The notes under the pieces are model-generated. The model saw nothing but the letters and a program-made list of their open reading frames with translations, ran no database searches and had not been told where the DNA came from. The position numbers and the translations under genes are program-made. A DNA stretch of 64,000 bases from assembly GCF_947623445.1 (NCBI RefSeq), contig NC_135245.1, positions 18,359,501 to 18,423,500 on the forward strand, written 5' to 3'. This DNA is from Clavelina lepadiformis. Lineage: Eukaryota; Chordata; Ascidiacea; Aplousobranchia; Clavelinidae. Numbering within the stretch: position 1 is the first letter of the stretch; each line of letters starts with the position of its first letter. Positions 48,313 through 61,479 of this stretch are shown here, piece after piece.

Positions 48313-49967
48313 CACTGGACAACAATTTACAACTTATTTTTTATTCCTCGCTCATTTCAAGTTTACCTAGACTAATTTTGCAATGCTGAATCCAAATCTG
48401 GTCTTAGATTTTTTCTAACACGTCACGTTTTTGAGATATGATATATGCTCACGACAACCCATAACTGTGATTTTGGCTAATTTTGGCTGAGCGGAACAAA
48501 ACATTACATGTAATCAACCCAGTAGTTTCTATTGAAAATAACAGCATTATCATACTGCACAATTTAACACAACCCAGGATAATTAAATCAGACAAAAATA
48601 ACATTATATTCCCTCAAAAGTGCTTTATACACTTGCTCTTTCGAGTATGTTCAGTGTCAGTTTCACGCTGAAGAAACCAGCAGTAGTCCCCCATCATGTT
48701 TGGGTTAAATCGACCTCTATACCGCGATTCCATCACAGAGATGTCTTGGTGAAATCTTTCCCCATGCTCGTCGCTCACATCACCCAGGTTTGGCGGGAAA
48801 AATTCCAAGTGTGAATGAAGAAAATGCAGTTTAACCGACATTCTGCAGCCCATTTCGCGGTATGATTCCAGCAAATTGTCCACTAGTTCCGAGTAATTTT
48901 CTGCCCTGTACTTCCCAAGAAAATTTTGTACAATCTGTACAAATGCATTCCAGGCTTTTAATTCAATTGAATTAAGCTTGAATGGAAATACTGGGTCACG
49001 GATCAAATCACGTATTTGGGGGCCAACAAATATTCCAGCTCTCAGTTTAGCATCACTTAGTATTGCACCAAATTTTTCTTTTATATGCAGGAATCCATCT
49101 CCATTGAAATCCATTGCCTTCACAAATTGTTTGATCAGGCCCAGTTTAATGTGAAGTGGTGGCAAGTACACTTTGCTCGGATCAATTAGGGGTTGGCACT
49201 TAACATTATATCTTCCAACAATGTAGTCCGTTCTCATTGGCCATTCAGTTGTGTCATAGTGGTTTGCATCGTCTCGACTGTCCCACAAACAGAGAAAGCA
49301 CATATGCTTGGTGTAACCCAACTGCAATCCGAGCAAAAGTGACACAACTTTAAGGTCTCCACATATGTTCCAGTTATAAGCCCGGTAGTTAATGACCCGT
49401 AGGATGGTTTCCATAGACTCGTACGTCTCCTTCAAATCGACAGCATGAGCAATAGGGACAGAAGGCTTTTCATTCCCATTGTGCAGTAGGACAGCTTTCA
49501 AACTAGCTTTGCTAGAATCAATGAACAGTCTCCACTCAGTGCTAATGTGTTGGTGGCCAAGCTCATACATGAGTGAATCAACATCAGTGCAAAAACACAC
49601 AGAGTCTTCGATTTTACCCCCCCCCCCCCCCCCCTCTATAGTCATGGCCAAGAACATTCAAGAATGCATTAATTGTGAAAAGATAGAACATTGCATTTAC
49701 AAAATAATGTCAATATTAATCTTACATAACATGCATTGTGACATAATATGACCAACAATTCGCTGGGAAAGAAAATTGCACAATACCTTGTACTGTAGAA
49801 CCTCATAATATAGTGCCAATCAATGCAAAATCCGAATTTCGTGAATTTTCATATCTTGAAAACCTGACGTGATAGACCAATTCTGATTTCAGATTTGGAA
49901 TCAGCGTCCCAAAGTTAGTCTAGGCAGTTTATTTTTATTTGAGGAATAATTTTGCTGTTGTCCAGTG
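48313..49967 (-). mobile_element. DNA transposon with CACTG ends (copy 2, duplicated with its site)
   Basis: Same insertion point, TTA duplication and ends as 35362-37015. The only difference I noticed is 18 instead of 17 C in the homopolymer. It therefore came with the segmental duplication, not from a second insertion. Confidence 0.88.
48614..49616 (-). CDS. Transposase-like protein, N-terminally incomplete (copy 2)
   Basis: Same protein as at 35663-36665, starting after the C run at KIEDSVCFCTDVDS. The residues before the homopolymer differ from copy 1 because of the one-base length change there. This supports treating that upstream part as non-coding. Confidence 0.7.
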
Positions 49968-49999
49968 TTATCCATATGAAATTGCCAAAGTAATATCGG

Positions 50000-52783
50000 C
50001 GTTGTCGGCGAGATTCGAACCTACGCGGGCAGGGCCCAACAGATTTCGAGTCTGTCGCCATAACCACTCGGCCACGACAACTGTGCTTAATGTATAGATG
50101 AAATAGATAAAATCGCACATTTCCGAATATCCATATGAAATTGCAAAAGTAATATCGGCGTTGTCGGCGGGATTCGAACCTACTCGGGCAGGGCCCAACA
50201 GATTTCGAGTCTGTCGCCTTAACCACTCGGCCACGACAACTGTGCTTAATGAATAGATGAAACAGTTAAAATGCCACATTTCCGAATATCCATATGAAAT
50301 TGCAAAAGTAATATCGGCGTTGTCGGCGGGATTCGAACCTACGCGGGCAGGGCCCAACAGATTTCGAGTCTGTCGCCTTAACCACTCCGCCACGACAACT
50401 GTGCTTAATGCATAGATGAAAGAGATAAAATCGCACTTTTCCGATTATCCATATGAAATTGCAAAAGTAATATCGGCGTTGTCGGCAAGATTCGAACCTA
50501 CGCGGGCAGGGCCCAACAGATTTCGAGTCTGTCGCCTTAACCACTCGGCCACGACAACTGTGCTTAATGTATAGATGAAATAGATAAAATCGCACATTTC
50601 CGAATATCCATATGAAATTGCAAAAGTAATATCGGCGTTGTCGGAAGGATTCGAACCTACGCGGGCAGGGCCTAACAGATTTCGAGTCTGTCGCCTTAAC
50701 CACTCGGCCACGACAACTGTGCTTAATGAATAGATGAAACAGTTAAAATGCCACATTTCCGAATATCCATATGACATTGCAAAAGTAATATCGGCGTTGT
50801 CGGCGGGATTCGAACCTACGCGGGCAGGGCCCAACAGATTTCGAGTCTGTCGCCTTAACCACTCCGCCACGACAACTGTGCTTAATGCATAGGTGAAATA
50901 GATAAAATCGCAATTTTCCGATTATCCATATGAAATTGCCAAAGTAATATCGGCGTTGTCGGCGAGATTCGAACCTACGCGGGCAGGGCCCAACAGATTT
51001 CGAGTCTGTCGCCTTAACCACTCGGCCACGACAACTGTGCTTAATGTATAAATGAAATAGATAAAATCGCACATTTCCGAATATCCATATGAAATTGCAA
51101 AAGTAATATCGGCGTTGTCGGAAGGATTCGAACCTACGCGGGCATGGCCTAACTGATTTCGAGTCTGTCGCCTTAACCACTCGGCCACGACAACTGTGCT
51201 TAATGCATAGATGAAATAGATAAAATCGCACTTTTCCGAATATCCATATGAAATTGCAAAAGTAATATCGGCGTTGTCGGCGGGATTCGAACCTACGCGG
51301 GCAGGGCCCAACAGATTTCGAGTCTGTCGCCATAACCACTCGGCCACGACAACTGTGCTTAATGCATAGATGAAATAGATAAAATCGCACATTTCCGAAT
51401 ATCCATATGAAATTGCAAAAGTAATATCGGCGTTGTCGGCGGGATTCGAACCTACGCGGGCAGGGCCCAACAGATTTCGAGTCTGTCGCCTTAACCACTC
51501 GGCCACGACAACTGTGCTTAATGCATAGATGAAATAGATAAAATCGCACATTTCCGAATATCCATATGAAATTGCAAAAGTAATATCAGCGTTGTCGGCG
51601 GGATTCGAACCTAAACGGGCAGGGCCCAACAGATTTCGAGTCTGTCGCCTTAACCACTCGGCCACGACAACTGTGCTTAATGCATAGATGAAATAGTTAA
51701 ATGGCACATTTCTTAATATCCATATGAAATTGCAAAAGTAATATCGGCGTTGTCGGCGGGATTCGAACCTACTCGGGCAGAGCCCAACAGATTTCGAGTC
51801 TGTCGCCTTAACCACTCGGCCACGACAACTGTGCTTAATGAATAGATGAAATAGTTAAAATGCCACATTTCCGAATATCCATATGAAATTGCAAAAGTAA
51901 TATCGGCGTTGTCGGCGGGATTCGAACCTACGCGGGCAGGGCCCAACAGATTTCGAGTCTGTCGCCTTAACCACTCCGCCACGACAACTGTGCTTAATGC
52001 ATAGGTGAAATAGATAAAATCGCAATTTTCCGATTATCCATATGAAATTGCCAAAGTAATATCGGCGTTGTCGGCGAGATTCGAACCTACGCGGGCAGGG
52101 CCCAACAGATTTCGAGTCTGTCGCCTTAACCACTCGGCCACGACAACTGTGCTTAATGTATAGATGAAATAGATAAAATCGCACATTTCCGAATATCCAT
52201 ATGAAATTGCAAAAGTAATATCGGCGTTGTCGGAAGGATTCGAACCTACGCGGGCATGGCCTAACTGATTTCGAGTCTGTCGCCTTAACCACTCGGCCAC
52301 GACAACTGTGCTTAATGCATAGATGAAATAGATAAAATCGCACTTTTCCGAATATCCATATGAAATTGCAAAAGTAATATCGGCGTTGTCGGCGGGATTC
52401 GAACCTACGCGGGCAGGGCCCAACAGATTTCGAGTCTGTCGCCATAACCACTCGGCCACGACAACTGTGCTTAATGTATAGATGAAATAGATAAAATCGC
52501 ACATTTCCGAATATCCATATGAAATTGCAAAAGTAATATCGGCGTTGTCGGCGGGATTCGAACCTACGCGGGCAGGGCCCAACAGATTTCGAGTCTGTCG
52601 CCTTAACCACTCGGCCACGACAACTGTGCTTAATGCATAGATGAAATAGATAAAATCGCACATTTCCGAATATCCATATGAAATTGCAAAAGTAATATCG
52701 GCGTTGTCGGCAGGATTCGAACCTACGCGGGCAGGGCCCAACAGATTTCGAGTCTGTCGCCTTAACCACTCGGCCACGACAAC
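50000..52783 (-). tRNA. tRNA-Ser array D3, part after the transposon: 18 copies
   Basis: 5' ends from 52783 down to 50081; 17 periods minus 1 bp. It has ten more copies than the matching part of D2. Its outer part matches D1 (for example the unit with ACGGGCAGGG in place of GCGGGCAGGG at 24430 and 51610). D3 thus looks like a mosaic of D1-like and D2-like arms. Confidence 0.93.
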
Positions 52784-52894
52784 TGTGCTTAATGCATAGA
52801 TGAAATAGATAAAATCGCACTTTTCTCGAATCACTAGATAGATTCCACCATGTCGGTGTTTCCGTAATCTTCTCCTGACTTTCAAATCTGACAA

Positions 52895-53662
52895 GATGAA
52901 AATGTAGCCAGCGTAGTCTAGATGAAAATCAAGCTAGCGTAGTCTAGATGAAAATCAAGCTAGCGTAGTCTAGATGAAAATCTAGCTAGCGTAGTCTAGA
53001 TGAAAATCAAGCTAGCGTCGTCTAGATGAAAATCAAGCTAGCGTAGTCTAGATGAAAATCAAGCTAGCGTAGTCTAGATGAAAATCAAGCTAGCGTAGTC
53101 TAGATGAAAATCTAGCTAGCATAGTCTAGATGAAAATCTAGCTAGCGTAGTCTAGATGAAAATCAAGCTAGCGTAGTCTAGATGAAAATCAAGCTAGCGT
53201 AGCCTAGATGAAAATCAAGCTAGCGTAGTCTAGATGAAAACCAAGCTAGCGTAGTTTAGATGAAAACCAAGCTAGCGTAGTCTAGATGAAAATCTAACTA
53301 GCGTAGTCTAGATGAAAATCTAGCTAGCGTAGTCTAGATGAAAATTTAGCTAGCGTAGTCTAGATGAAAATCTAGCTATGGTAGTCTAGATGAAAATCAA
53401 GCCAGCGTAGTCTAAATGAAAATTCAAGCTAGCGTAGTCTAGAAGAAAATCAAGCAAGTGTAGTCTAGATGAAAATCTAGCAAGCGTAGTCTAGATGAAA
53501 ATCAAGCTAGCGTAGTCTAGATGAAAATCAAGCTAGCGTAGTCTAGATGAAAATCTAGCAAGCGTAGTCTAGATGAAAATCAAGTTAGTGTAGTCTACAT
53601 GAAAATCAAGCTAGCGTAGTCTAGATGAAAATCAAGCTAGCGTAGTTTAGATGAAAATCAAG
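52895..53662 (-). repeat. 26-bp minisatellite block E3 (inverted)
   Basis: Same as E1 and E2 in length and unit order. Confidence 0.9.
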
Positions 53663-53810
53663 CTGATTTCGAGACCTAGCTACGCCTACGTCTCTGTAGT
53701 GTATTAACTATAAGCTAGTTCCAACTAAATTTTAAGTACTAAAGTAAACTTCTGTTATTTGCTTAAGCAAGCACTACAGAGACGTAGGCGTAGCTAGGTC
53801 TCGAAATCAG
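53663..53810. repeat. Divergent palindrome centre E3/A4
   Basis: Third copy of the same asymmetric centre with TTGCTTAAGCAA. Confidence 0.85.
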
Positions 53811-54578
53811 CTTGATTTTCATCTAGACTACGCTAGCTTGATTTTCATCTAGACTACGCTAGCTAGATTTTCATGTAGACTACACTAACTTGATTTTCAT
53901 CTAGACTACGCTTGCTAGATTTTCATCTAGACTACGCTAGCTTGATTTTCATCTAGACTACGCTAGCTTGATTTTCATCTAGACTACGCTTGCTAGATTT
54001 TCATCTAGACTACACTTGCTTGATTTTCTTCTAGACTACGCTAGCTTGAATTTTCATTTAGACTACGCTGGCTTGATTTTCATCTAGACTACCCTAGCTA
54101 GATTTTCATCTAGACTACGCTAGCTAAATTTTCATCTAGACTACGCTAGCTAGATTTTCATCTAGACTACGCTAGCTAGATTTTCATCTAGACTACGCTA
54201 GCTTGGTTTTCATCTAAACTACGCTAGCTTGGTTTTCATCTAGACTACGCTAGCTTGATTTTCATCTAGGCTACGCTAGCTTGATTTTCATCTAGACTAC
54301 GCTAGCTTGATTTTCATCTAGACTACGCTAGCTAGATTTTCATCTAGACTACGCTAGCTAGATTTTCATCTAGACTACGCTAGCTTGATTTTCATCTAGA
54401 CTACGCTAGCTTGATTTTCATCTAGACTACGCTAGCTTGATTTTCATCTAGACGACGCTAGCTTGATTTTCATCTAGACTACGCTAGCTAGATTTTCATC
54501 TAGACTACGCTAGCTTGATTTTCATCTAGACTACGCTAGCTTGATTTTCATCTAGACTACGCTGGCTACATTTTCATC
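53811..54578 (+). repeat. 26-bp minisatellite block A4
   Basis: One 26-bp unit longer than A1-A3 (807 bp from link to leader); the extra unit is a repeated GCTAGCTAGA type near 54150. Confidence 0.9.
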
Positions 54579-55325
54579 TTGTCAGATTTGAAAGTCAGGA
54601 GAAGATTACGGAAACACCGACATGGTGGAATCTATCTAGTGATTCGAGAAAAGTGCGATTTTATCTATTTCATCTATGCATTAAGCACAGTTGTCGTGGC
54701 CGAGTGGTTAAGGCGACAGACTCGAAATCTGTTGGGCCCTGCCCGCGTAGGTTCGAATCCTGCCGACAACGCCGATATTACTTTTGCAATTTCATATGGA
54801 TATTCGGAAATGTGCGATTTTATCTATTTCATCTATGCATTAAGCAAAGTTGTCGTGGCCGAGTGGTTAAGGCGACAGACTCGAAATCTGTTGGGCCCTG
54901 CCCGCGTAGGTTCGAATCCTTCCGACAACGCCGATATTACTTTTGCAATTTCATATGGATATTCGGAAATGTGCGATTTTATCTATTTCATCTATGCATT
55001 AAGCACAGTTGTCGTGGCCGAGTGGTTATGGCGACAGACTCGAAATCTGTTGGGCCCTGCCCGCGTAGGTTCGAATCCCGCCGACAACGCCGATATTACT
55101 TTTGCAATTTCATATGGATATTCGGAAATGTGCGATTTTATCTATTTCATCTATGCATTAAGCACAGTTGTCGTGGCCGAGTGGTTAAGGCGACAGACTC
55201 GAAATCTGTTGGGCCCTGCCCGCGTAGGTTCGAATCCCGCCGACAACGCCGATATTACTTTTGCAATTTCATATGGATATTCGGAAATGTGCGATTTTAT
55301 CTATTTCATCTATGCATTAAGCACA

Positions 55326-55407
55326 GTTGTCGTGGCCGAGTGGTTATGGCGACAGACTAGAAATCTGTTGGGCCCTGCCCGCGTAGGTTCGAATCCTGCC
55401 GACAACG
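55326..55407 (+). tRNA. tRNA-Ser copy with anticodon AGA
   Basis: The loop is CTAGAAA, giving AGA (normally modified to IGA, reading UCU/UCC/UCA), the common serine isoacceptor. This copy also has the fully paired T stem CCTGC. It is the only AGA copy seen. Confidence 0.85.
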
Positions 55408-58400
55408 CCGATATTACTTTTGCAATTTCATATGGATATTCGGAAATGTGCGATTTTATCTATTTCATCTATGCATTAAGCACAGTTGTCGTGGCCGAGT
55501 GGTTAAGGCGACAGACTCGAAATCTGTTGGGCCCTGCCCGCGTAGGTTCGAATCCCGCCGACAACGCCGATATTACTTTTGCAATTTCATATGGATATTC
55601 GGAAATGTGCGATTTTATCTATTTCATCTATGCATTAAGCACAGTTGTCGTGGCCGAGTGGTTATGGCGACAGACTCGAAATCTGTTGGGCCCTGCCCGC
55701 GTAGGTTCGAATCCCGCCGACAACGCCGATATTACTTTTGCAATTTCATATGGATATTCGGAAAAGTGCGATTTTATCTATTTCATCTATGCATTAAGCA
55801 CAGTTGTCGTGGCCGAGTGGTTAAGGCGACAGACTCGAAATCAGTTAGGCCATGCCCGCGTAGGTTCGAATCCTTCCGACAACGCCGATATTACTTTTGC
55901 AATTTCATATGGATATTCGGAAATGTGCGATTTTATCTGTTTCATCTATACATTAAGCACAGTTGTCGTGGCCGAGTGGTTAAGGCGACAGACTCGAAAT
56001 CTGTTGGGCCCTGCCCGCGTAGGTTCGAATCTCGCCGACAACGCCGATATTACTTTGGCAATTTCATATGGATAATCGGAAAATTGCGATTTTATCTATT
56101 TCACCTATGCATTAAGCACAGTTGTCGTGGCGGAGTGGTTAAGGCGACAGACTCGAAATCTGTTGGGCCCTGCCCGCGTAGGTTCGAATCCCGCCGACAA
56201 CGCCGATATTACTTTTGCAATTTCATATGGATATTCGGAAATGTGGCATTTCAACTATTTCATCTATTCATTAAGCACAGTTGTCGTGGCCGAGTGGTTA
56301 AGGCGACAGACTCGAAATCTGTTGGGCTCTGCCCGAGTAGGTTCGAATCCCGCCGACAACGCCGATATTACTTTTGCAATTTCATATGGATATTAAGAAA
56401 TGAGCCATTTAACTATTTCATCTATGCATTAAGCACAGTTGTCGTGGCCGAGTGGTTAAGGCGACAGACTCGAAATCTGTTGGGCCCTGCCCGTTTAGGT
56501 TCGAATCCCGCCGACAACGCTGATATTACTTTTGCAATTTCATATGGATATTCGGAAATGTGCGATTTTATCTATTTCATCTATGCATTAAGCACAGTTG
56601 TCGTGGCCGAGTGGTTAAGGCGACAGACTCGAAATCTGTTGGGCCCTGCCCGCGTAGGTTCGAATCCCGCCGACAACGCCGATATTACTTTTGCAATTTC
56701 ATATGGATATTCGGAAATGTGCGATTTTATCTATTTCATCTATGCATTAAGCACAGTTGTCGTGGCCGAGTGGTTATGGCGACAGACTCGAAATCTGTTG
56801 GGCCCTGCCCGCGTAGGTTCGAATCCCGCCGACAACGCCGATATTACTTTTGCAATTTCATATGGATATTCGGAAAAGTGCGATTTTATCTATTTCATCT
56901 ATGCATTAAGCACAGTTGTCGTGGCCGAGTGGTTAAGGCGACAGACTCGAAATCAGTTAGGCCATGCCCGCGTAGGTTCGAATCCTTCCGACAACGCCGA
57001 TATTACTTTTGCAATTTCATATGGATATTCGGAAATGTGCGATTTTATCTATTTCATCTATACATTAAGCACAGTTGTCGTGGCCGAGTGGTTAAGGCGA
57101 CAGACTCGAAATCTGTTGGGCCCTGCCCGCGTAGGTTCGAGTCTCGCCGACAACGCCGATATTACTTTGGCAATTTCATATGGATAATCGGAAAATTGCG
57201 ATTTTATCTATTTCACCTATGCATTAAGCACAGTTGTCGTGGCGGAGTGGTTAAGGCGACAGACTCGAAATCTGTTGGGCCCTGCCCGCGTAGGTTCGAA
57301 TCCCGCCGACAACGCCGATATTACTTTTGCAATTTCATATGGATATTCGGAAATGTGGCATTTTAACTGTTTCATCTATTCATTAAGCACAGTTGTCGTG
57401 GCCGAGTGGTTAAGGCGACAGACTCGAAATCTGTTGGGCTCTGCCCGAGTAGGTTCGAATCCCGCCGACAACGCCGATATTACTTTTGCAATTTCATATG
57501 GATATTAAGAAATGTACCATTTAACTATTTCATCTATGCATTAAGCACAGTTGTCGTGGCCGAGTGGTTAAGGCGACAGACTCGAAATCTGTTGGGCCCT
57601 GCCCGCGTAGGTTCGAATCCCGCCGACAACGCCGATATTACTTTTGCAATTTCATATGGATATTCGGAAATGTGGCATTTTAACTATTTCATCTATGCAT
57701 TAAGCACAGTTGTCGTGGCCGAGTGGTTAATGCGATACACTCGAAATCTGTTGGGCTCTGCCCGCGTAGGTTCGAATCCCGCCGACAACGCCGATATTAC
57801 TTTTGCAATTTCATATGGATATTAAGAAATGTACCATTTTAACTATTTCATCTATGCATTAGGCATAGTTGTCGTGGCCGAGTGGTTAAGGCGACAGACT
57901 CGAAATCTGTTAGGCCCTGCCCGCGTAGGTTCGAATCCCGCCGACAACGCCGATATTACTTTTGCAATTTCATATGGATATTCGGAAATGTGCGATTTTA
58001 TCTATTTCATCTATACATTAAGCACAGTTGTCGTGGCCGAGTGGTTAAGGCGACAGACTCGAAATCTGTTGGGCCCTGCCCGCGTAGGTTCGAATCTTGC
58101 CGACAACGCCGATATTACTTTTGCAATTTCATATGGATAATCGGAAAAGTGCGATTTTATCTCTTTCATCTATGCATTAAGCACAGTTGTCGTGGCGGAG
58201 TGGTTATGGCGACAGACTCGAAATCAGTTAGGCCATGCCCGCGTAGGTTCGAATCCTTCCGACAACGCCGATATTACTTTTGCATATTCATATGGATATT
58301 CGGAAAGGTGCGATTTTATCTATTTCATCTATACATTATGCACAGTTGTCGTGGCCGAGTGGTTAACGCGACAGACTCGAAATCTGTTGGGCCCTGCCCG

Positions 58401-61364
58401 CGTAGGTTCGAATCTCGCCGACAACGCCGATATTACTTTGGCAATTTCATATGGATAATCGGAAAATTGCGATTTTATCTATTTCACCTATGCATTAAGC
58501 ACAGTTGTCGTGGCGGAGTGGTTAAGGCGACAGACTCGAAATCTGTTGGGCCCTGCCCGCGTAGGTTCGAATCCCGCCGACAACGCCGATATTACTTTTG
58601 CAATTTCATATGGATATTCGGAAATGTGGCATTTTAACTGTTTCATCTATTCATTAAGCACAGTTGTCGTGGCCGAGTGGTTAAGGCGACAGACTCGAAA
58701 TCTGTTGGGCTCTGCCCGAGTAGGTTCGAATCCCGCCGACAACGCCGATATTACTTTTGCAATTTCATATGGATATTCGGAAAAGTGCGATTTTATCTCT
58801 TTCATCTATGCATTATGCACAGTTGTCGTGGCCGAGTGGTTAACGCGACAGACTCGAAATCTGTTGGGCCCTGCCCGCGTAGGTTCGAATCTCGCCGACA
58901 ACGCCGATATTACTTTGGCAATTTCATATGGATAATCGGAAAATTGCGATTTTATCTATTTCACCTATGCATTAAGCACAGTTGTCGTGGCGGAGTGGTT
59001 AAGGCGACAGACTCGAAATCTGTTGGGCCCTGCCCGCGTAGGTTCGAATCCCGCCGACAACGCCGATATTACTTTTGCAATTTCATATGGATATTCGGAA
59101 ATGTGGCATTTTAACTGTTTCATCTATTCATTAAGCACAGTTGTCGTGGCCGAGTGGTTAAGGCGACAGACTCGAAATCTGTTGGGCTCTGCCCGAGTAG
59201 GTTCGAATCCCGCCGACAACGCCGATATTACTTTTGCAATTTCATATGGAAATTCGGAAATGTGCGATTTTATCTATTTCATCTATGCAATAAGCACAGT
59301 TGTCGTGGCCGAGTGGTTAAGGCGACAGACTCGAAATCTGTTGGGCCCTGCCCGCGTAGGTTCGAATCCCGCCGACAAAGCCGATATTACTTTTGCAATT
59401 TCTTATGGATAATCGGAAAAGTGCGATTTTATCTATTTCACCTATGCATTAAGCACAGTTGTCGTGGCGGAGTGGTTAAGGCGACAGACTCGAAATCTGT
59501 TGGGCCCTGCCCGCGTAGGTTCGAATCCCGCCGACAACGCCGATATTACTTTTGCAATTTCATATGGATATTAAGAAATGTACCATTTAACTATTTCATC
59601 TATGCATTAAGCACAGTTGTCGTGGCCGAGTGGTTATGGCGACAGACTCGAAATCTGTTGGGCCCTGCCCGTGTAGGTTCGAATCCCGCCGACAACGCCG
59701 ATATTACTTTTGCAATTTCATATGGAAATTCGGAAATGTGCGATTTTATCTATTTCATCTATGCAATAAGCACAGTTGTCGTGGCCGAGTGGTTAAGGCG
59801 ACAGACTCGAAATCTGTTGGGCCCTGCCCGCGTAGGTTCGAATCCCGCCGACAAAGCCGATATTACTTTTGCAATTTCTTATGGATAATCGGAAAAGTGC
59901 GATTTTATCTATTTCATCTATGCATTAAGCACAGTTGTCGTGGCCGAGTGGTTAAGGAGACAGACTCGAAATCAGTTAGGCCATGCCCGCGTAGGTTCGA
60001 ATCCCGCCGACAACACCGATATTACTTTTGCAATTTCATATGGATATTCGGAAAAGTGCAATTTTATTTATTTCATCTATGCATTAAGCACAGTTGTCGT
60101 GGCCAAGTGGTTAAGGCGACAGACTCGAAATCTGTTGGGCCTTGCCCGCGTAGGTTCGAATCTCGCCGACAACGCCGATATTACTTTTGCAATTTCATAT
60201 GGATAATCGGAAAAGTGCGATTTTATCTATTTCATCTATGCATTAAGCACAGTTGTCGTGGCGGAGTGGTTAAGGCGACAGACTCGAAATCTGTTGGGCC
60301 CTGCCCGCGTAGGTTCGAATCCCGCCGACAACGCCGATATTACTTTTGCAATTTCATATGGATATTCGGAAATGTGGCATTTTAACTATTTCATCTATGC
60401 ATTAAGCACAGTTGTCGTGGCCGAGTGGTTAATGCGATACACTCGAAATCTGTTGGGCTCTGCCCGCGTAGGTTCGAATCCCGCCGACAACGCCGATATT
60501 ACTTTTGCAATTTCATATGGATATTCGGAAATGTACCATTTTAACTATTTCATCTATGCATTAAGCATAGTTGTCGTGGACGAGTGGTTAAGGCGACAGA
60601 CTCGAAATCTGTTAGGCCCTGCCCGCGTAGGTTCGAATCCCGCCGACAACGCCGATATTACTTTTGCAATTTCATATGGATATTCGGAAATGTGCGATTT
60701 TATCTATTTCATCTATACATTAAGCACAGTTGTCGTGGCCGAGTGGTTAAGGCGACAGACTCGAAATCTGTTGGGCCCTGCCCGCGTAGGTTCGAATCTT
60801 GCCGACAACGCCGATATTACTTTTGCAATTTCATATGGATAATCGGAAAAGTGCGATTTTATCTCTTTCATCTATGCATTAAGCACAGTTGTCGTGGCGG
60901 AGTGGTTAAGGCGACAGACTCGAAATCTGTTGGGCCCTGCCCGCGTAGGTTCGAATCCCGCCGACAACGCCGATATTACTTTTGCAATTTCATATGGATA
61001 TTCGGAAATGTGGCATTTTAACTATTTCATCTATGCATTAAGCACAGTTGTCGTGGCGGAGTGGTTAAGGCGATAGACTCGAAATCTGTTGGGCTCTGCC
61101 CGCGTAGGTTCGAATCCCGCCGACAACGCCGATATTACTTTTGCAATTTCATATGGATATTCGGAAATGTGGCATTTTAACTATTTCATCTATGCATTAA
61201 GCACAGTTGTCGTGGCCGAGTGGTTAAGGCGATACACTCGAAATCTGTTGGGCTCTGCCCGCGTAGGTTCGAATCCCGCCGACAACGCCGATATTACTTT
61301 TGCAATTTCATATGGATATTAAGAAATGTACCATTTTAACTATTTCATCTATGCCTTAAGCACA

Positions 61365-61446
61365 GTTGTCGTGGCCGAGTGGTTAAGGCGACAGACTTGA
61401 AATCAGTTAGGCCATGCCCGCGTAGGTTCGAATCCCGCCGACAACG
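61365..61446 (+). tRNA. tRNA-Ser copy with anticodon UGA, right edge of array
   Basis: The loop is CTTGAAA (UGA), and the anticodon stem ACAGA/TCAGT has one mismatch. It is the last copy before the terminal cap. Confidence 0.8.
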
Positions 61447-61479
61447 CCGATATTACTTTTGCAATTTCATATGGATATT

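Larger units (their letters stand above)
54690..61446 (+). tRNA. tRNA-Ser array B4: 43 tandem copies
   Basis: The longest array. First gene at 54690, last at 61365; 42 periods minus 3 bp, from 158-bp units near 56405, 57510 and 59583. Near its start (55.0-55.75 kb) units alternate GTTAAGG and GTTATGG, a local two-unit expansion. A five-to-seven-unit block is repeated at about 55.45-56.4 and 56.56-57.5 kb. Confidence 0.93.

Noticed and set aside
55326-55407. Amber-suppressor tRNA reading from CTAGAAA
   Set aside because: Placing the 7-nt loop correctly gives anticodon AGA, not CUA; it is a serine isoacceptor.
54579-57366. Very long open frames in the arrays (up to 579 codons) with repeats such as RGRVVKATDSKSVG and VVVAEWLRRQTRNLLG
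   Set aside because: They are translations of the tRNA-Ser unit. 159 bp is a multiple of three, so frames stay open by arithmetic. They exist in two frames at once and on both arms, and begin at arbitrary codons.
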